Shown: positions 55,801 to 64,000 of the stretch, in pieces
How positions within the stretch are numbered: position 1 is the stretch's first letter
Layout: each line of letters starts with the position of its first letter
NCBI RefSeq assembly: GCF_030272615.1
Contig: NC_081409.1
Span: forward strand, 878,574,220-878,638,219
Reading direction: 5' to 3'
DNA length: 64,000 nt
DNA from: Cryptomeria japonica
Taxonomy: Eukaryota; Streptophyta; Pinopsida; Cupressales; Cupressaceae
Program-made: the position numbers and the translations under genes
Notes under the pieces: model-generated
What the model saw: only the letters and a program-made list of their open reading frames with translations
Told to the model about the DNA's origin: nothing
Databases searched by the model: none

Positions 55801-58800
55801 AGTATTGCTATTTTCAGCATTTAGAATCTTTGACAAGTGTCATGTTTATATTTGTTGGTTACAACCCCCGAACTGTATATAAGGAGATGAACCTCATTGT
55901 GTTGCATGATGAAATCCATGTTGTGGTCATTCTTGCGTGTTGAATTTCGCAGGGTTCACATACAAGGAAAGCAGCAAGATTGTGTTTTCACCAAGGGCAA
56001 AAATTCTACAATTCTTCCACAAAAAAATTGGAGTGTTTTAGGAGGAACTCGTGAGCATGGGTGGATGCAAAAATTGGATGCATATCAGACATGGAAATCA
56101 TAAGTCTTAAGTTGTGATTTTTCTTATGTGCAGTCTGCTGAGAGTTAACAATATGTTATTGAGGAATTTGAGCATGGCTCTATGAAGGTTGCAGTTAGAA
56201 AATTACCATTTTCAAAAATCACAACAACTAGCGCACAGTTGTATCAGATTTTCAATCACAAAATTTATCATTTTTTATTTTTACTCTGAATTCAAGATTT
56301 TTTGTTTTTTAGAAATTTAAAATAGTGTTTCCAATTATTTTTTGGAAAATTTTCAAATATTTTTTAGGTTGGAAAATTGATGGGTCCATATTTTAAAGTT
56401 CCAAGAAAAAAATGTTCTCTAAGTCAAATTGAAGGGGTTCTATTGTTTGAAAATTTTCAGGATCATATTTCGGGTATGTATAATTTTAGGGTATCTTTTA
56501 TTTTTCTGGAATTACAAAATTCCATTAGAAAAATATTTTGGCCTCAATTTTCACACCTGGATAATCTGAATCCATTGTTTGGAACAATAGTGGTTATATA
56601 ATTTTTTTTCTAAAGCTTCAACTTTTTAGATTCAAGATGGTTGGAGTCACTACCAAAGCCACAACCATTTTGTTAAATAGTTTTCCTCCTAAATTCAATG
56701 TCATCTTTACTCTTGGTCAACTATCTTCTCAAACTCTGGTCTTACCTCTCCTAGCTGAAGAAAAGAGAACAATTGCAGGAGATACAAAAGATCATCAAAT
56801 TGAGATATAGCATTATGTCCAAGAAATAATTGTAGAAGATTAGATGAAAGATAAAAGGGGGATTTGAATGATACTATTGCAAAAAGTAGGTCACACAACC
56901 TAGAATTGTAGAATTTGAGCCTTAAAGAAAAAGCGAAAAAACCAAATAAAGCTAATGTAGCGATTGTTGAAGATGCTTTAGTTATTGGTAATGGTGAAGA
57001 TTCACTTATGAAGTATACTTAATTTAAGAAACTTATTTTTGAAGATAAGAAGGGATCTACTGTAGATAAAGCTCAGCATGGATGGTTGCCCGGATAGTTC
57101 GGGATTTTGTGGATTTGGAGAATTATACCCTTATGAGGTTCATGAGACAGTTTGATGGAGCAGTGTGGATGTGGCTAAGCTTGGAGTGTTCAATAATTTG
57201 AGAGTTTGGGGAGGTGGTAATTTGTGAATTCAGCTTAGGAGATACAGCTTTATGAGGTTAGTGAGACAACTTGATATAGTTACACTTGGTCCAAGAAATA
57301 TTTTCAAAGAAAAGCTTCAAAACAATTCATAGTTTAGAGTTTTTAACTTTTTAGTCATTGTGTTAGCATGTTTTTTTTAAAGTACAGAATGCCTTCGGAG
57401 TGGGTGTTAGAATACAAGGCCTACCTTTGTAATAAAGTCACTGTAGTGACGTAAGTGGGTTTTTACTATTGCTATTTCAATATTTAGACTCTCCCAAACT
57501 CTGCATGAGGAGATGAACCTCATTGGAATTGTCACTCCGATATCAAACAGAATAATATTGTGTTATTTTTTGCAACAATGATATATATATATATATATTC
57601 ATTTTCACTTTTGTGGATAGTGCAATTTGAATCACTAATTTCAGTATGCATTTTCTTATTGCAGGCCATCATTGCTTCCACACAAACCCAAATGCCTATG
57701 AACTTGCAGGAGTGTGCAAATGTATCTATAGTTGGTCATTGTATTTTTGATCCAGTCTGCAAGAATTTACAAAACAACTCAAAGAGAACTGATAATAAAA
57801 TAGTAATACCTAATAAGAGTAAAGAGGGGTTAAAGACAAACACAAATTCCTCCATCACTTACATTGGATGTGATCAGAATGGTCTGTGGAATAATGGAAA
57901 CCTGTTGCTGAAGCAGTATTACCAGTGCAGAATTCGAACTAGCATATGGATTGAATTGTTCTGTCAGACTGTGAGCTTGCCAATTAAGGAACTTAGATGG
58001 ATTCCAGAATTGTGTAACTTACACAGGGAGGGATCACTTTGTTCCTCTGATATACACGTATGTAAGTTTTGGCCATGTGCTTTTCTGCATTTCAGCGTTC
58101 AGATTCTTGCACTTTGATATACCATTCTTTATATCATAGTAATATGGTGTAGTTGCATGACTTGTGAGCTAAATAGGCTTGGTGAGTTGCTTGCCAGAAA
58201 CTTGGTGGACAAGTTTCTGGCAAATAATAGCCAGACTTTTTTCTGTGTACTCGCCAGGAAATAATCAGTTTGCTGATACTAATTTTTTTTGAAAATCTAT
58301 TTAATTTTTTTTTAACAATTTTCCTAGCTATTCATTCTCTAAATTTATTTCTTATGCTTTTTAACATTATTTTGCATATAATTTATATATTTTTTTTACT
58401 TTCTGAGTTCGAGTCCAAGTTTTAAAACTAGGATTTGTAGATTTGTAAGAAAAAATATTTACTTCATCACAAATGCTAACTCAATTTTCTTTTGGCAGAC
58501 AGTAATGTATGAGCCACCGAGATATGGTAGTCATCATTTTTCTTATATGTCTTGGAGTTCCTTGTGTGAAGCATCAAACAATTGTAATGGTGCAAAACCT
58601 TCCATGAGGCCTAATTGGATGGTTGAGCTTGAACAGCAGCTGGAGCCTTCTAACCTTGTAAGTTTCCATACTCTTGGGCCCTTAGCCATTCTTGCTCATT
58701 TAGGAGTTTTTTTTTGTTTATGGGTTGAGTTAGTAAGGCACGTGCTGTGATAATGATTGAAAGATTATGGCATAAGAGATAAATCCTTAATGTACGGTTA

Positions 58801-61126
58801 AGAATTGCTGATGTGAATAAGAATGTTTTCAGGATGTGGTTGTACTGGCAATGAATAGTGCTACTGCCATGCAGAATATGGCGCAGGAGTTGTTAAATTC
58901 TCCACGTGCATCTTGTAAGCAGCTTTATTTGATTTCCATGTAAGGCACCTTCTGCTGTAAATGCATTTGTGGAGAAACCTTTGATAACACCATGCTTTGG
59001 GCTTTCTTGATACTTTTACAATGTCTTATCTCCAGATATCATACTAAGATTTGTTGCTTTATGTAATGTTGTTATTAACACACACTTTTGGCTGGCAGAA
59101 TGATGGTCATCCTGCGCAAAATGACAGCTGCAAGTATGGCATTAATTGCTGTATTTTTCTATGCTAGTTTGCAGCTGATTTCCAAGATTTTAAGTAAAAG
59201 AGCATTCTCCATTCTGAATACAAACTTGCTTAAATTATTCAGACATATATCAAAAAATTTACACATCCGTAGCCGGCAGTTGATGCATTGGCCTGTCTTT
59301 CTCTTAGAAAGTGGTTGCAGGTAATACTCCTTGTTTTTCTATAGGACGTAACTAATATGAAGTTTTCTTATTTGTTTTCTAGATTTGGATCTTTATCTGC
59401 TGGTTTTTGAAATTCTTACTTTGGCTTGCAATTTGTGTATTGAGTCTTTAGCCTGATCTGTTTGAGGCAATGTTGTTCAGGTTTCAACCGAATGTAGCTG
59501 TTGCTCATAGAACTGCATTGTTGAAGCATTCTTTTTGGTCAGCTATTGCCATTGACATTTTCATAGGAAACGTTGCAGGGATGTTATTGCTTGTTCATTG
59601 TGAAGCTATAGCTGATTGGGTCCTATGTTTTGCCTGTGGCATTACAGATAACATTTTACGTTCTGGTTGTGTTTGGTTGATGGGTGTTCCAGCAGGGTTT
59701 AAGCTAAACACTGAACTCTCCCAAACTCTGGGTATGGTTTCACTGAATATTATTCAAGTGTGGTCTGCATTGTGGTTCTTTGTTAGGCCACTTTTGAAGC
59801 CCTGTATTAAAGTGTTTGCTGTCTGTGGAATCTTTCTTGGCTTCACAATACAAGCTGCTTTATTTATAGATGTTATTTTGCTTGCAACATTCCACATATC
59901 CATGCTACATTGGTTATTGGCACTTGTATATTCGCATCAAATTCAAGCATTGTCTGCTCTATCTCGACTTTTCAGGTGACGTCTTTGTTCCTTACATTTA
60001 TAGACTATCTGAAAAATATTTGCTTATGTAGTTTTTTACATTTGATTCCACTAGAAATCTTTTGGGCTGATGACAATATTGATCAAACAGGGGTCGGAAA
60101 AGGAATCCTCTTCGTGCTAGAATTGACAGTTTTGTTTATAGTGTGGAGCAGCATGTTGTTGGATCCCTTGTTTTTACGCCTCTTCTGCTTTTGGTTCCAA
60201 CAACTTCAGTATTCTATGTTTTCTTCACCATCCTCAACACAGTGGTCAGTTTAGCATGTATTGGTCTCCAGTTTTTGATATCAGGCCTCCATGCTTTTCC
60301 TTATGCTGAAATAGCCATCTGGCTGGTGCATCCAAAGAGATTTCCATCTGGAGTATGGTTTAAACAAATATGGACAGGAAGCAGCCAATTATCAGATGCT
60401 ATGTCAAGATACCCTGCAGTAGAGGCAGTTGGTCAAGAAAGAAAACTAAGGGATACTGATGAAATTGTTAAGAAATCAGCTTTTCAATTGTCTAATGCAG
60501 AAATGCCAAATGGACAGTTTTCCTTTGGTTTCCTCCCCGGTGATTCAGAGATCGTTGTCTCTTCTTTAGGCATCAATTCTGCAAGTTTAGGTACTTTCTG
60601 TTTTCTTTTGCATTGAGAAGAAACGCCTTAATTTGAAGTTTCCTGCATTATTTGGAATATAGCCACATTAGGTATTGTAGTAAACAAAAACCCAGCATTA
60701 TTTGGAATATAGCCACATTAGGTATTGTAGTAAACAAAAACCCAGTTATATTTTTGGTTCAGACATTCAATGCTATGGCACTAGGCCTATTCATTTACTA
60801 AGAAATAGGCTGTCTGTTACAGGTGAAATCATTTCTCCACACCTCCATAAAACATTCAAGGGGCTTTCACTATCATCTGGAGCTTCATGTGTTTATAGAG
60901 TCTTCAGTGGGGGAAGGTGGGTTGTTTGAATTGCTATAGGAATGGTGAAGTAGGATAGATAGTATGCTAGGAACTTCAGAAAATACTAAAGTTTGAGTGC
61001 TATTGTTAATTTTTCAGAATTCCATCCTCTCTGGAAATCGGAATGCCTGCGCTTATGCCCTGGGTGTCAATCAGCTTCAAGGAGTTTTGGTGGATAACAT
61101 ATGAAGCAGTGCTTGCTTGTCTATAA
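43675..61126 (+). CDS. PIGQ (GPI1): PIG-Q/GPI1, GPI-GlcNAc transferase subunit, nine exons
   Basis: Exons by splice sites and frame: 43675-43881, 57665-58057, 58499-58657, 58833-58939, 59099-59320, 59481-59975, 60091-60590, 60823-60916 and 61018-61126 (TAA 61124-61126). All introns are GT-AG and every phase joins, giving 761 residues. The N-terminus has the plant-type CRLWWPKH phrase; the conserved Gpi1 domain fills exons 5-7 with several hydrophobic membrane segments, including GVPAGFKLN, ALSRLFRGRKRNPLR and RIDSFVYSVEQHVVGSLVF. In known systems PIG-Q is a membrane subunit, with PIG-A, PIG-C, PIG-H and PIG-P, of the ER enzyme that transfers GlcNAc from UDP-GlcNAc to phosphatidylinositol, the first step of GPI anchor synthesis. 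No frameshift or stop is seen. The ends of exons 4 and 7 are the least certain choices. Confidence 0.88.
43905..45060 (+). repeat. Degenerate tandem repeat of about 125 bp in intron 1
   Basis: The words TCAGACTC, GCAGTATATACATTGTGTAT, GGGGCATGCCCACA and TATGTTTATTT recur at about 115-126-bp steps from 43905 to 45060, eight or nine units strongly diverged. Apparent ORFs across it (43751-44269, 44199-44468) are repeat by-products. Confidence 0.6.
45108..45500 (+). repeat. Two copies of a sequence of about 190 bp in intron 1
   Basis: Copies at about 45108-45285 and 45300-45475 share GGTCTAGGCATTAA, GTGGGACCACAAGAGGGG, GATCCAAACCTGCAAT, and TTAGTGGAGATT-like ends. The AGATTTGAATCTGG word in the second copy recalls a tRNA-type B box, so a SINE-like origin is possible but unproven. 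Confidence 0.45.
46029..46283 (-). pseudogene. ORF overlapping the left hairpin arm, possible gene fragment
   Basis: 84 codons beginning MWWPHIDRNGSWLEESDKEN in the hairpin arm and continuing left into unique sequence (DPAPGLDNTILIADMTGNIY). The composition is protein-like and not repeat-like, but I recognise no family and no splice context. It could be a captured exon. Confidence 0.3.
46214..46632. repeat. Perfect inverted repeat, 192-bp arms, 35-base loop
   Basis: Arms 46214-46405 and 46441-46632 are exact reverse complements over all 192 bases by direct comparison. The loop (GACCCACAGAGGACCCAGCC core) recurs just outside the right arm near 46634-46665 with one or two changes. The transcript would fold to a near-ideal double-stranded RNA. 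Confidence 0.9.
46924..47060 (+). repeat. Tandem duplication of about 68 bp
   Basis: Two copies of TATATATACGGACRTACCCG, then CGTACCCAAGGAAATTTT and GATTCTGCGAATCC. GATTCTG and CCGTACCC words continue decayed to 47095. Confidence 0.75.
47270..47660 (-). pseudogene. LINE remnant (zf-RVT-like region)
   Basis: Minus-strand translation with stops shows a phrase VGTIKHLFFDCQFAIKC near 47440-47490, typical of the zinc-binding C-terminal region after plant LINE reverse transcriptases (ETxxHLFxxCPxAxxxW). Upstream on minus, HHYGLSGLNPGQLVLNG near 47570-47630 fits the region between RT and zf-RVT. Strongly decayed. Confidence 0.45.
48390..48800 (+). pseudogene. Decayed Ty3/Gypsy reverse transcriptase fragment
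   Basis: Plus-strand frames with stops show the conserved blocks LVHKKDGSWRLCVDF near 48425-48470, then FFSNLDLQFGYYRI and EDIPKTTFQTHEGHYDFLVL near 48560-48670, and a decayed later block near 48760. These correspond to the Gypsy RT phrases KKDGSWRMCVDY, SKLDLRSGYHQI and TAFRTHEGHYEFLVMPFG. The orientation matches the gene, but it is junk within intron 1. Confidence 0.8.
48801..49867. other. Intron 1 stretch without a gene
   Basis: About 1 kb of AT-rich sequence. A few frames may prolong the Gypsy remnant to about 48960, then nothing is recognised. 49200-49330 resembles the noncoding edge of a retroelement (purine-rich GGAGAAAAGAGATAGGG) but no LTR edge could be set. Confidence 0.35.
49868..52968 (-). 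pseudogene. Antisense broken ORF of about 1000 codons in intron 1
   Basis: Minus-strand reading begins near 52968 (MDKDTPPESRMTSKWKNVS) and continues to 49868 through stops near 52815, 52675, 52540 and 50760 and frameshifts near 51800 and 51210-51520. The larger open pieces are 51789-52535, 51529-51825, 51192-51515, 50759-51226 and 49868-50587. The N-terminal half is globular with tryptophan/tyrosine-rich helices (FEPWMYYFINEIMNGVKMIE); the C-terminal half is charged and coiled-coil-like. There is no retroelement enzyme motif. The long once-open frame, without introns and antisense to the gene, suggests a transposon-encoded protein of unknown family. Confidence 0.6.
52990..54000. other. Intron 1 stretch without a gene
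   Basis: AT-rich, with recurrent words such as AATTCGAA and TTCAACTT, no ORF of interest. It may be the leader or LTR of the element encoding the antisense ORF, but no primer site or LTR edge could be found. Confidence 0.35.
54060..54440. repeat. Tandem repeat of about 85 bp with GCGCCC core
   Basis: Five units near 54081, 54166, 54252, 54336 and 54420: (T)TGCGCCCTCCTTCCTGTCTT, GGGCGCATTTG, then GGAGGATTTT and AAATCCTCC. The last two units have lost the GCG. It stands out as GC-rich islands in AT-rich DNA. Confidence 0.65.
54580..54800. repeat. CTTACTAAAAATAG motif cluster
   Basis: ACTTACTAAAAATAG and close variants occur at least five times in about 220 bp. Nothing coding. Confidence 0.55.
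54801..55740. other. Intron 1 stretch without a gene
   Basis: About 0.9 kb with no ORF, repeat structure or recognised element. Confidence 0.4.
55741..57577 (+). mobile_element. Short non-autonomous LTR-type element ending 87 bp before PIG-Q exon 2
   Basis: TGTTAGAATATAAGGCTTACC at 55741 and TGTTAGAATACAAGGCCTAC at 57405 begin two direct repeats that share GTAATAAAGTCAC, GAGGAGATGAACCTCATTG and more; the right copy (57405-57577) ends GCAACA, the left copy ends less clearly near 56000. The flanks ATGGT (55736-55740) and ATGAT (57578-57582) match at four of five bases. The interior (about 1.4 kb) has no coding domain and no clear primer site. Probably a TRIM- or LARD-like element. Confidence 0.55.
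60645..60744 (+). repeat. Perfect 50-bp tandem duplication in PIG-Q intron 7
   Basis: GCATTATTTGGAATATAGCC and the following 30 bases occur twice without change, 60645-60694 and 60695-60744. It lies away from splice sites. Confidence 0.95.
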
Positions 61127-61229
61127 ATTTGTTGGGTTAAATTGTGGTTTGATTTGTCAACTCAGTAGGATCATCATAGGTGATGTGGTGTGGTCGCTCT
61201 CAACATTTTCTGGCTACATTTTGTTTTGC
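61127..61229 (+). other. PIG-Q 3' untranslated region, start
   Basis: AT-rich sequence after the TAA. No AATAAA signal was found in the first several hundred bases, so the transcript end cannot be placed. Confidence 0.4.
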
Positions 61230-61345
61230 TCATTTTCATTTTCCCTCATCTTTGAAGACGGGAATGCCTTCCCTCAGGAGTTGGATAATTTTCAGCTTCA
61301 AGAAGTTTTGATGCCTAATATGTGGAATGGTGCTTGCTAATCTCC
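61230..61345 (+). pseudogene. Decayed copy of PIG-Q last exon
   Basis: Shared words in the same order with exon 9 and its acceptor region (61011-61121): CGGGAATGCCT versus CGGAATGCCTG, TCAGCTTCAAGAAGTTTTG versus TCAGCTTCAAGGAGTTTTG, then ATGTGGAATGGTGCTTGCT versus ATGAAGCAGTGCTTGCTTG. It looks like an old tandem duplication of about 215 bp. Confidence 0.55.
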
Positions 61346-63112
61346 AGATTTTTGGAATGGCAATGGATTAAGTTGTCGATTGTATCTTAGAAGAGCATTT
61401 AATGCATCACAGTACCAGATGCCATAGAACTTCAACAGTTATACCTGCCAAATTTGGGCTTGATGCCTTGCTCTGTATCGAATTCTACTGCTTGGACATG
61501 GCAAAAGGCTTATTATTTGCCCTCGGAGATTACAGCTGTACACTTAAACTAATTTTTGTTAGGTAATACTAATTGATGCTGGTTTGCCCCATCACAGGCA
61601 GTGTAAAGTGTTGAATCTTTTGGCTGGATATTTGATAGGTATAAAAGTTCAAGTGGGTCTTCACTACAATCATGCAAAGATCATTAACTATTTCCATTAG
61701 TCAGACCAAGCTTTATGTGAACTAGAAGTTAATTCATCTCACATTTTAACTATTCGGAGTTTAATGTTTTAGTCTGATGACTGAAATGTGTGAAACCTGC
61801 CCTTTGAAATGCATTTTCATGTGCGCGCATACAAAACTATGTTATGTTTTGGTTTGTCTTTCTTCGTAGTGTTTCTTCAAGTTTTGGGGATGAGTGGAGG
61901 CAGATTTTGGGGACAAGCAGGGGTAGGGGGTGGGTATCAAAATGATGTATAAATATTTAATTATAAAAAATAAAATAAGTTGATGAACTTTAAGAAAAAA
62001 AGAAAAGCTAAAATTTATATAAAGTTGTACTGTTCCAATTTTTTTTTTTGAGACGACGACTCTGAATGTCTTGATGTCTATTTTCAATATCTTCAGTTGA
62101 AGGTGTACCATTTTAGAAGGTTCCACTACTAGACATTGTAGGATATTTTTTGCATTGTATGATGTCTCAATTCAGCCATGATGTAAACAGTTTGAGGAAT
62201 GTATGACATCATTTTTGTAGTAGCTGCTTTCAAAGATGATACATGTTGCAATTTATCATTTAGAAACTAGGCTCCAACGTGTTATTCATGAAATTTATAA
62301 AAGTGGATACATCAATGTCAACCAAGTTTCAAATTAACAGCTAGAAAACTTCAATAGAGGCTTTAGCATGTTTCCAAATAAGGGATTCACTAGAGAGAAC
62401 TTGACAGAGGCCCATAACGAGTTAGTGTCAAATTAGAAATCCAACCATTTTCAGTAAAATATCAATACTACGTATATTATTTGGAAGTGGGATTGCCCTG
62501 ACAAATTGAAGTATAAATCAATTATGTCGTGAGAAATTTTAAATTTCAAATTTTAAATTGTAAAGGGATTACTAAAATCAAATTAGCATTACAATGTAAT
62601 ATAAATGGTAAAAATACAAAACAGTATTTAGGAAAGCATAACAATATGAATTTACAAGATGTAACAAGTTAGGAGATTGAGTATATATAAACTAAATCAA
62701 TGAAAAAAATTGAAGTTCTTTTATTTTCGAAGATATTCTTCTTCCAAGAAGTCGTAGAATTTAATTAAAAAGTGAAAAAAATGGAAACTAGAAAAATAAA
62801 TACCAACTAGGGAAATAAAAACTTGCTCCAACACCTTTCCCAAGTGTAGCTTAGGTGGGTGAAAATATGGGTCTAACAAATGAATTTTGATGATGTATCT
62901 ATGTACATAAAAATCTCTCGAAAGAGAAAAAACTCCACTCTTCAAGTATAGAGAGTATACATACTCGCACTTCCAAATAGAGATAAAAGATTCCTGAAGT
63001 GAGGAAGAACTAGGCAACCCTTGTAGAAGAAGCCGCCTTCACCTCCAACAAAGTACTTGCTTTTTATGAAAGGGTTTGATAAAAATGCCAACAATGTACT
63101 CAAAAGTTAGGT
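61346..63112. other. Intergenic, no gene seen
   Basis: 1.8 kb of AT-rich DNA. The minus open frames at 61842-62126 and 62721-63017 are low-complexity and have no recognisable motif. Confidence 0.45.
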
Positions 63113-63743
63113 TGTTGAAACTAAGTAGCTTCGGTAAGATAAATGATTGAATGAGAGACTTCATTTATCTCTCATTCAATCATCTACCTTATCGATGTAA
63201 CTACAAGCTAATGGTAGACTTCATGATTGAATGAATAAACTTGTTATAATCATCCTTATATTCATTTCACATCAGATTGCATAGTTCGATACTTGAACAT
63301 CATTATCATATATACTCGATCGTGCTATGACCATATTTCATATGCTATGGTTGAAATAGAACAGATCAGATAACTATAGTTATCGTATTAATCTCATACC
63401 GATTTATTATCGTTTGTTAATATTAAATGATATTTGACTTGACTCGATTTGTTATCGGTTGTCAATATTATATAGCATTTGTCTTAACCCGATGGTTATT
63501 GGTAAAGCGCTTTATTGAAACGATGCCTATGAAACCGATCAAGACATGTCTTGATCGAGCATGTCAAGAGACATGTGTAGGCATTACATATAAGTATATG
63601 CCTTGTAAAATGTTGTAGGATCATCAAAATTAATTAATGTAATCTACAACTTGCAAATAAGAAGCAACAGTCAATAAAACGTTAAAAAGAATTTTTGAAC
63701 TTCTACAACTAAGATTTGAACATAAATTTGAATAACATTTACA

Positions 63744-63756
63744 TGGTATCAGAGCC
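63744..63756 (+). promoter_or_regulatory. Primer binding site of element I
   Basis: TGGTATCAGAGCC, initiator-tRNA-Met type, directly after the LTR. Confidence 0.88.
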
Positions 63757-63824
63757 ATGTTGATCGAACCTAAGGCATTCAAATTTGAGAAGTTCAAATT
63801 GAAGATATAAACATCACATTTTCC

Positions 63825-64000
63825 ATGGCTAATGCTATTAGATTTGAGGACAAACTTGAAGGAGGCGATAATTTCTCAGCATGGAAATTCAGAATTAAGA
63901 TGAATCTAAAAGAGAATAAAGTTGAATCATTTGTAAGAGTTGAATCTAAAGAACCTGAGAATGAACCTGGCAAATCAACATGGATTGAGGGAAATGAAAA
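63825..64000 (+). CDS. Element I gag, N-terminus, cut by window edge
   Basis: ATG at 63825 opens a frame that stays open to the window end (58 codons). It begins MANAIRFEDKLEGGDNFSAW, with the LEGGDNFSAWKFRI phrase typical of the N-terminal domain of Copia gag. The frame is intact as far as seen, unlike gag of element E, so this copy may be younger. In intact elements gag forms the particle in which cDNA is made. Confidence 0.8.
   Translation, partial: MANAIRFEDKLEGGDNFSAWKFRIKMNLKENKVESFVRVESKEPENEPGKSTWIEGNE

Larger units (their letters stand above)
43882..57664 (+). other. PIG-Q intron 1, 13.8 kb, repeat-filled
   Basis: Donor GTATGT at 43882, acceptor TTCTTATTGCAG ending 57664. It contains degenerate tandem repeats, a long perfect hairpin, LINE and Gypsy remnants, an antisense broken ORF and a short-LTR element. 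Introns of this size filled with old retroelements are typical of conifers. A small extra exon inside cannot be excluded. Confidence 0.75.
63113..64000 (+). mobile_element. Element I: 5' end of a plus-strand Copia element
   Basis: The 5' LTR ends ACATTTACA at 63743, followed at once by primer site TGGTATCAGAGCC (63744-63756) and, 68 bp on, a gag start. The LTR start is inferred at TGTTGAAACT (63113), giving 631 bp; the 3' LTR lies outside the window so this is untested. The LTR has a hairpin near its start (63133-63194) and repeats of a CGATTTGTTATCG-like word near 63400-63460. Confidence 0.75.

Noticed and set aside
55897-56103. 68-codon ORF as a possible extra PIG-Q exon
   Set aside because: It lies in the left direct repeat of the short element 55741-57577, the sequence has no PIG-Q likeness, and exon 1 joins exon 2 in phase without it.

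Overview
The window reads as nuclear DNA of a seed plant with a large, repeat-bloated genome, most likely a gymnosperm. The evidence is one intron-rich gene of plant type (PIG-Q/GPI1) whose first intron is about 13.8 kb and full of old repeats, and roughly 43 kb of LTR retrotransposons nested inside one another. The species cannot be read from the sequence. I see no rRNA, tRNA, organellar insert or CRISPR array.

Layout. 1-11733 is the 5' part of a minus-strand Copia-type element (A), cut by the left window edge; its LTR is split by a complete Ty3/Gypsy-type element (B, 3358-11441, target duplication TCATC). 11734-36326 is bounded by inverted repeats of about 215 bp and, with later inserts removed, is about 4.4 kb of tandem-repeat-rich DNA without a transposase. 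Into it went solo LTR C (12813-14467) and a short-LTR Copia-type element D (15914-34412). D holds Copia element E (17344-33315), and E holds Gypsy-type element F (21259-29056) and solo LTR G (30175-31670). Complete or near-complete target duplications at every junction fix the order of insertion.

36327-43674 holds tandem repeats, a broken gene with a psq-type helix-turn-helix (37307-39029) split by solo LTR H of the E family, simple repeats and small pseudo-ORFs. 43675-61126 is the one convincing host gene: nine exons whose splice phases all agree give 761 codons of PIG-Q/GPI1, a subunit of the GPI-GlcNAc transferase in the endoplasmic reticulum. Its intron 1 contains degenerate tandem repeats, a perfect 192-bp-arm hairpin, LINE and Gypsy remnants, an antisense ORF of about 1000 codons broken by stops, and a short-LTR element just before exon 2. 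63113-64000 is the start of a plus-strand Copia element (I).

The most interesting material is the B/F pair. They share primer site, polypurine tract, LTR ends and a recurring GC-rich motif, yet encode different proteins and have no reverse transcriptase, RNase H or integrase. They look like a family of non-autonomous LTR elements mobilised in trans. All retroelement genes here carry stops, frameshifts or insertions, so none looks able to move on its own products.
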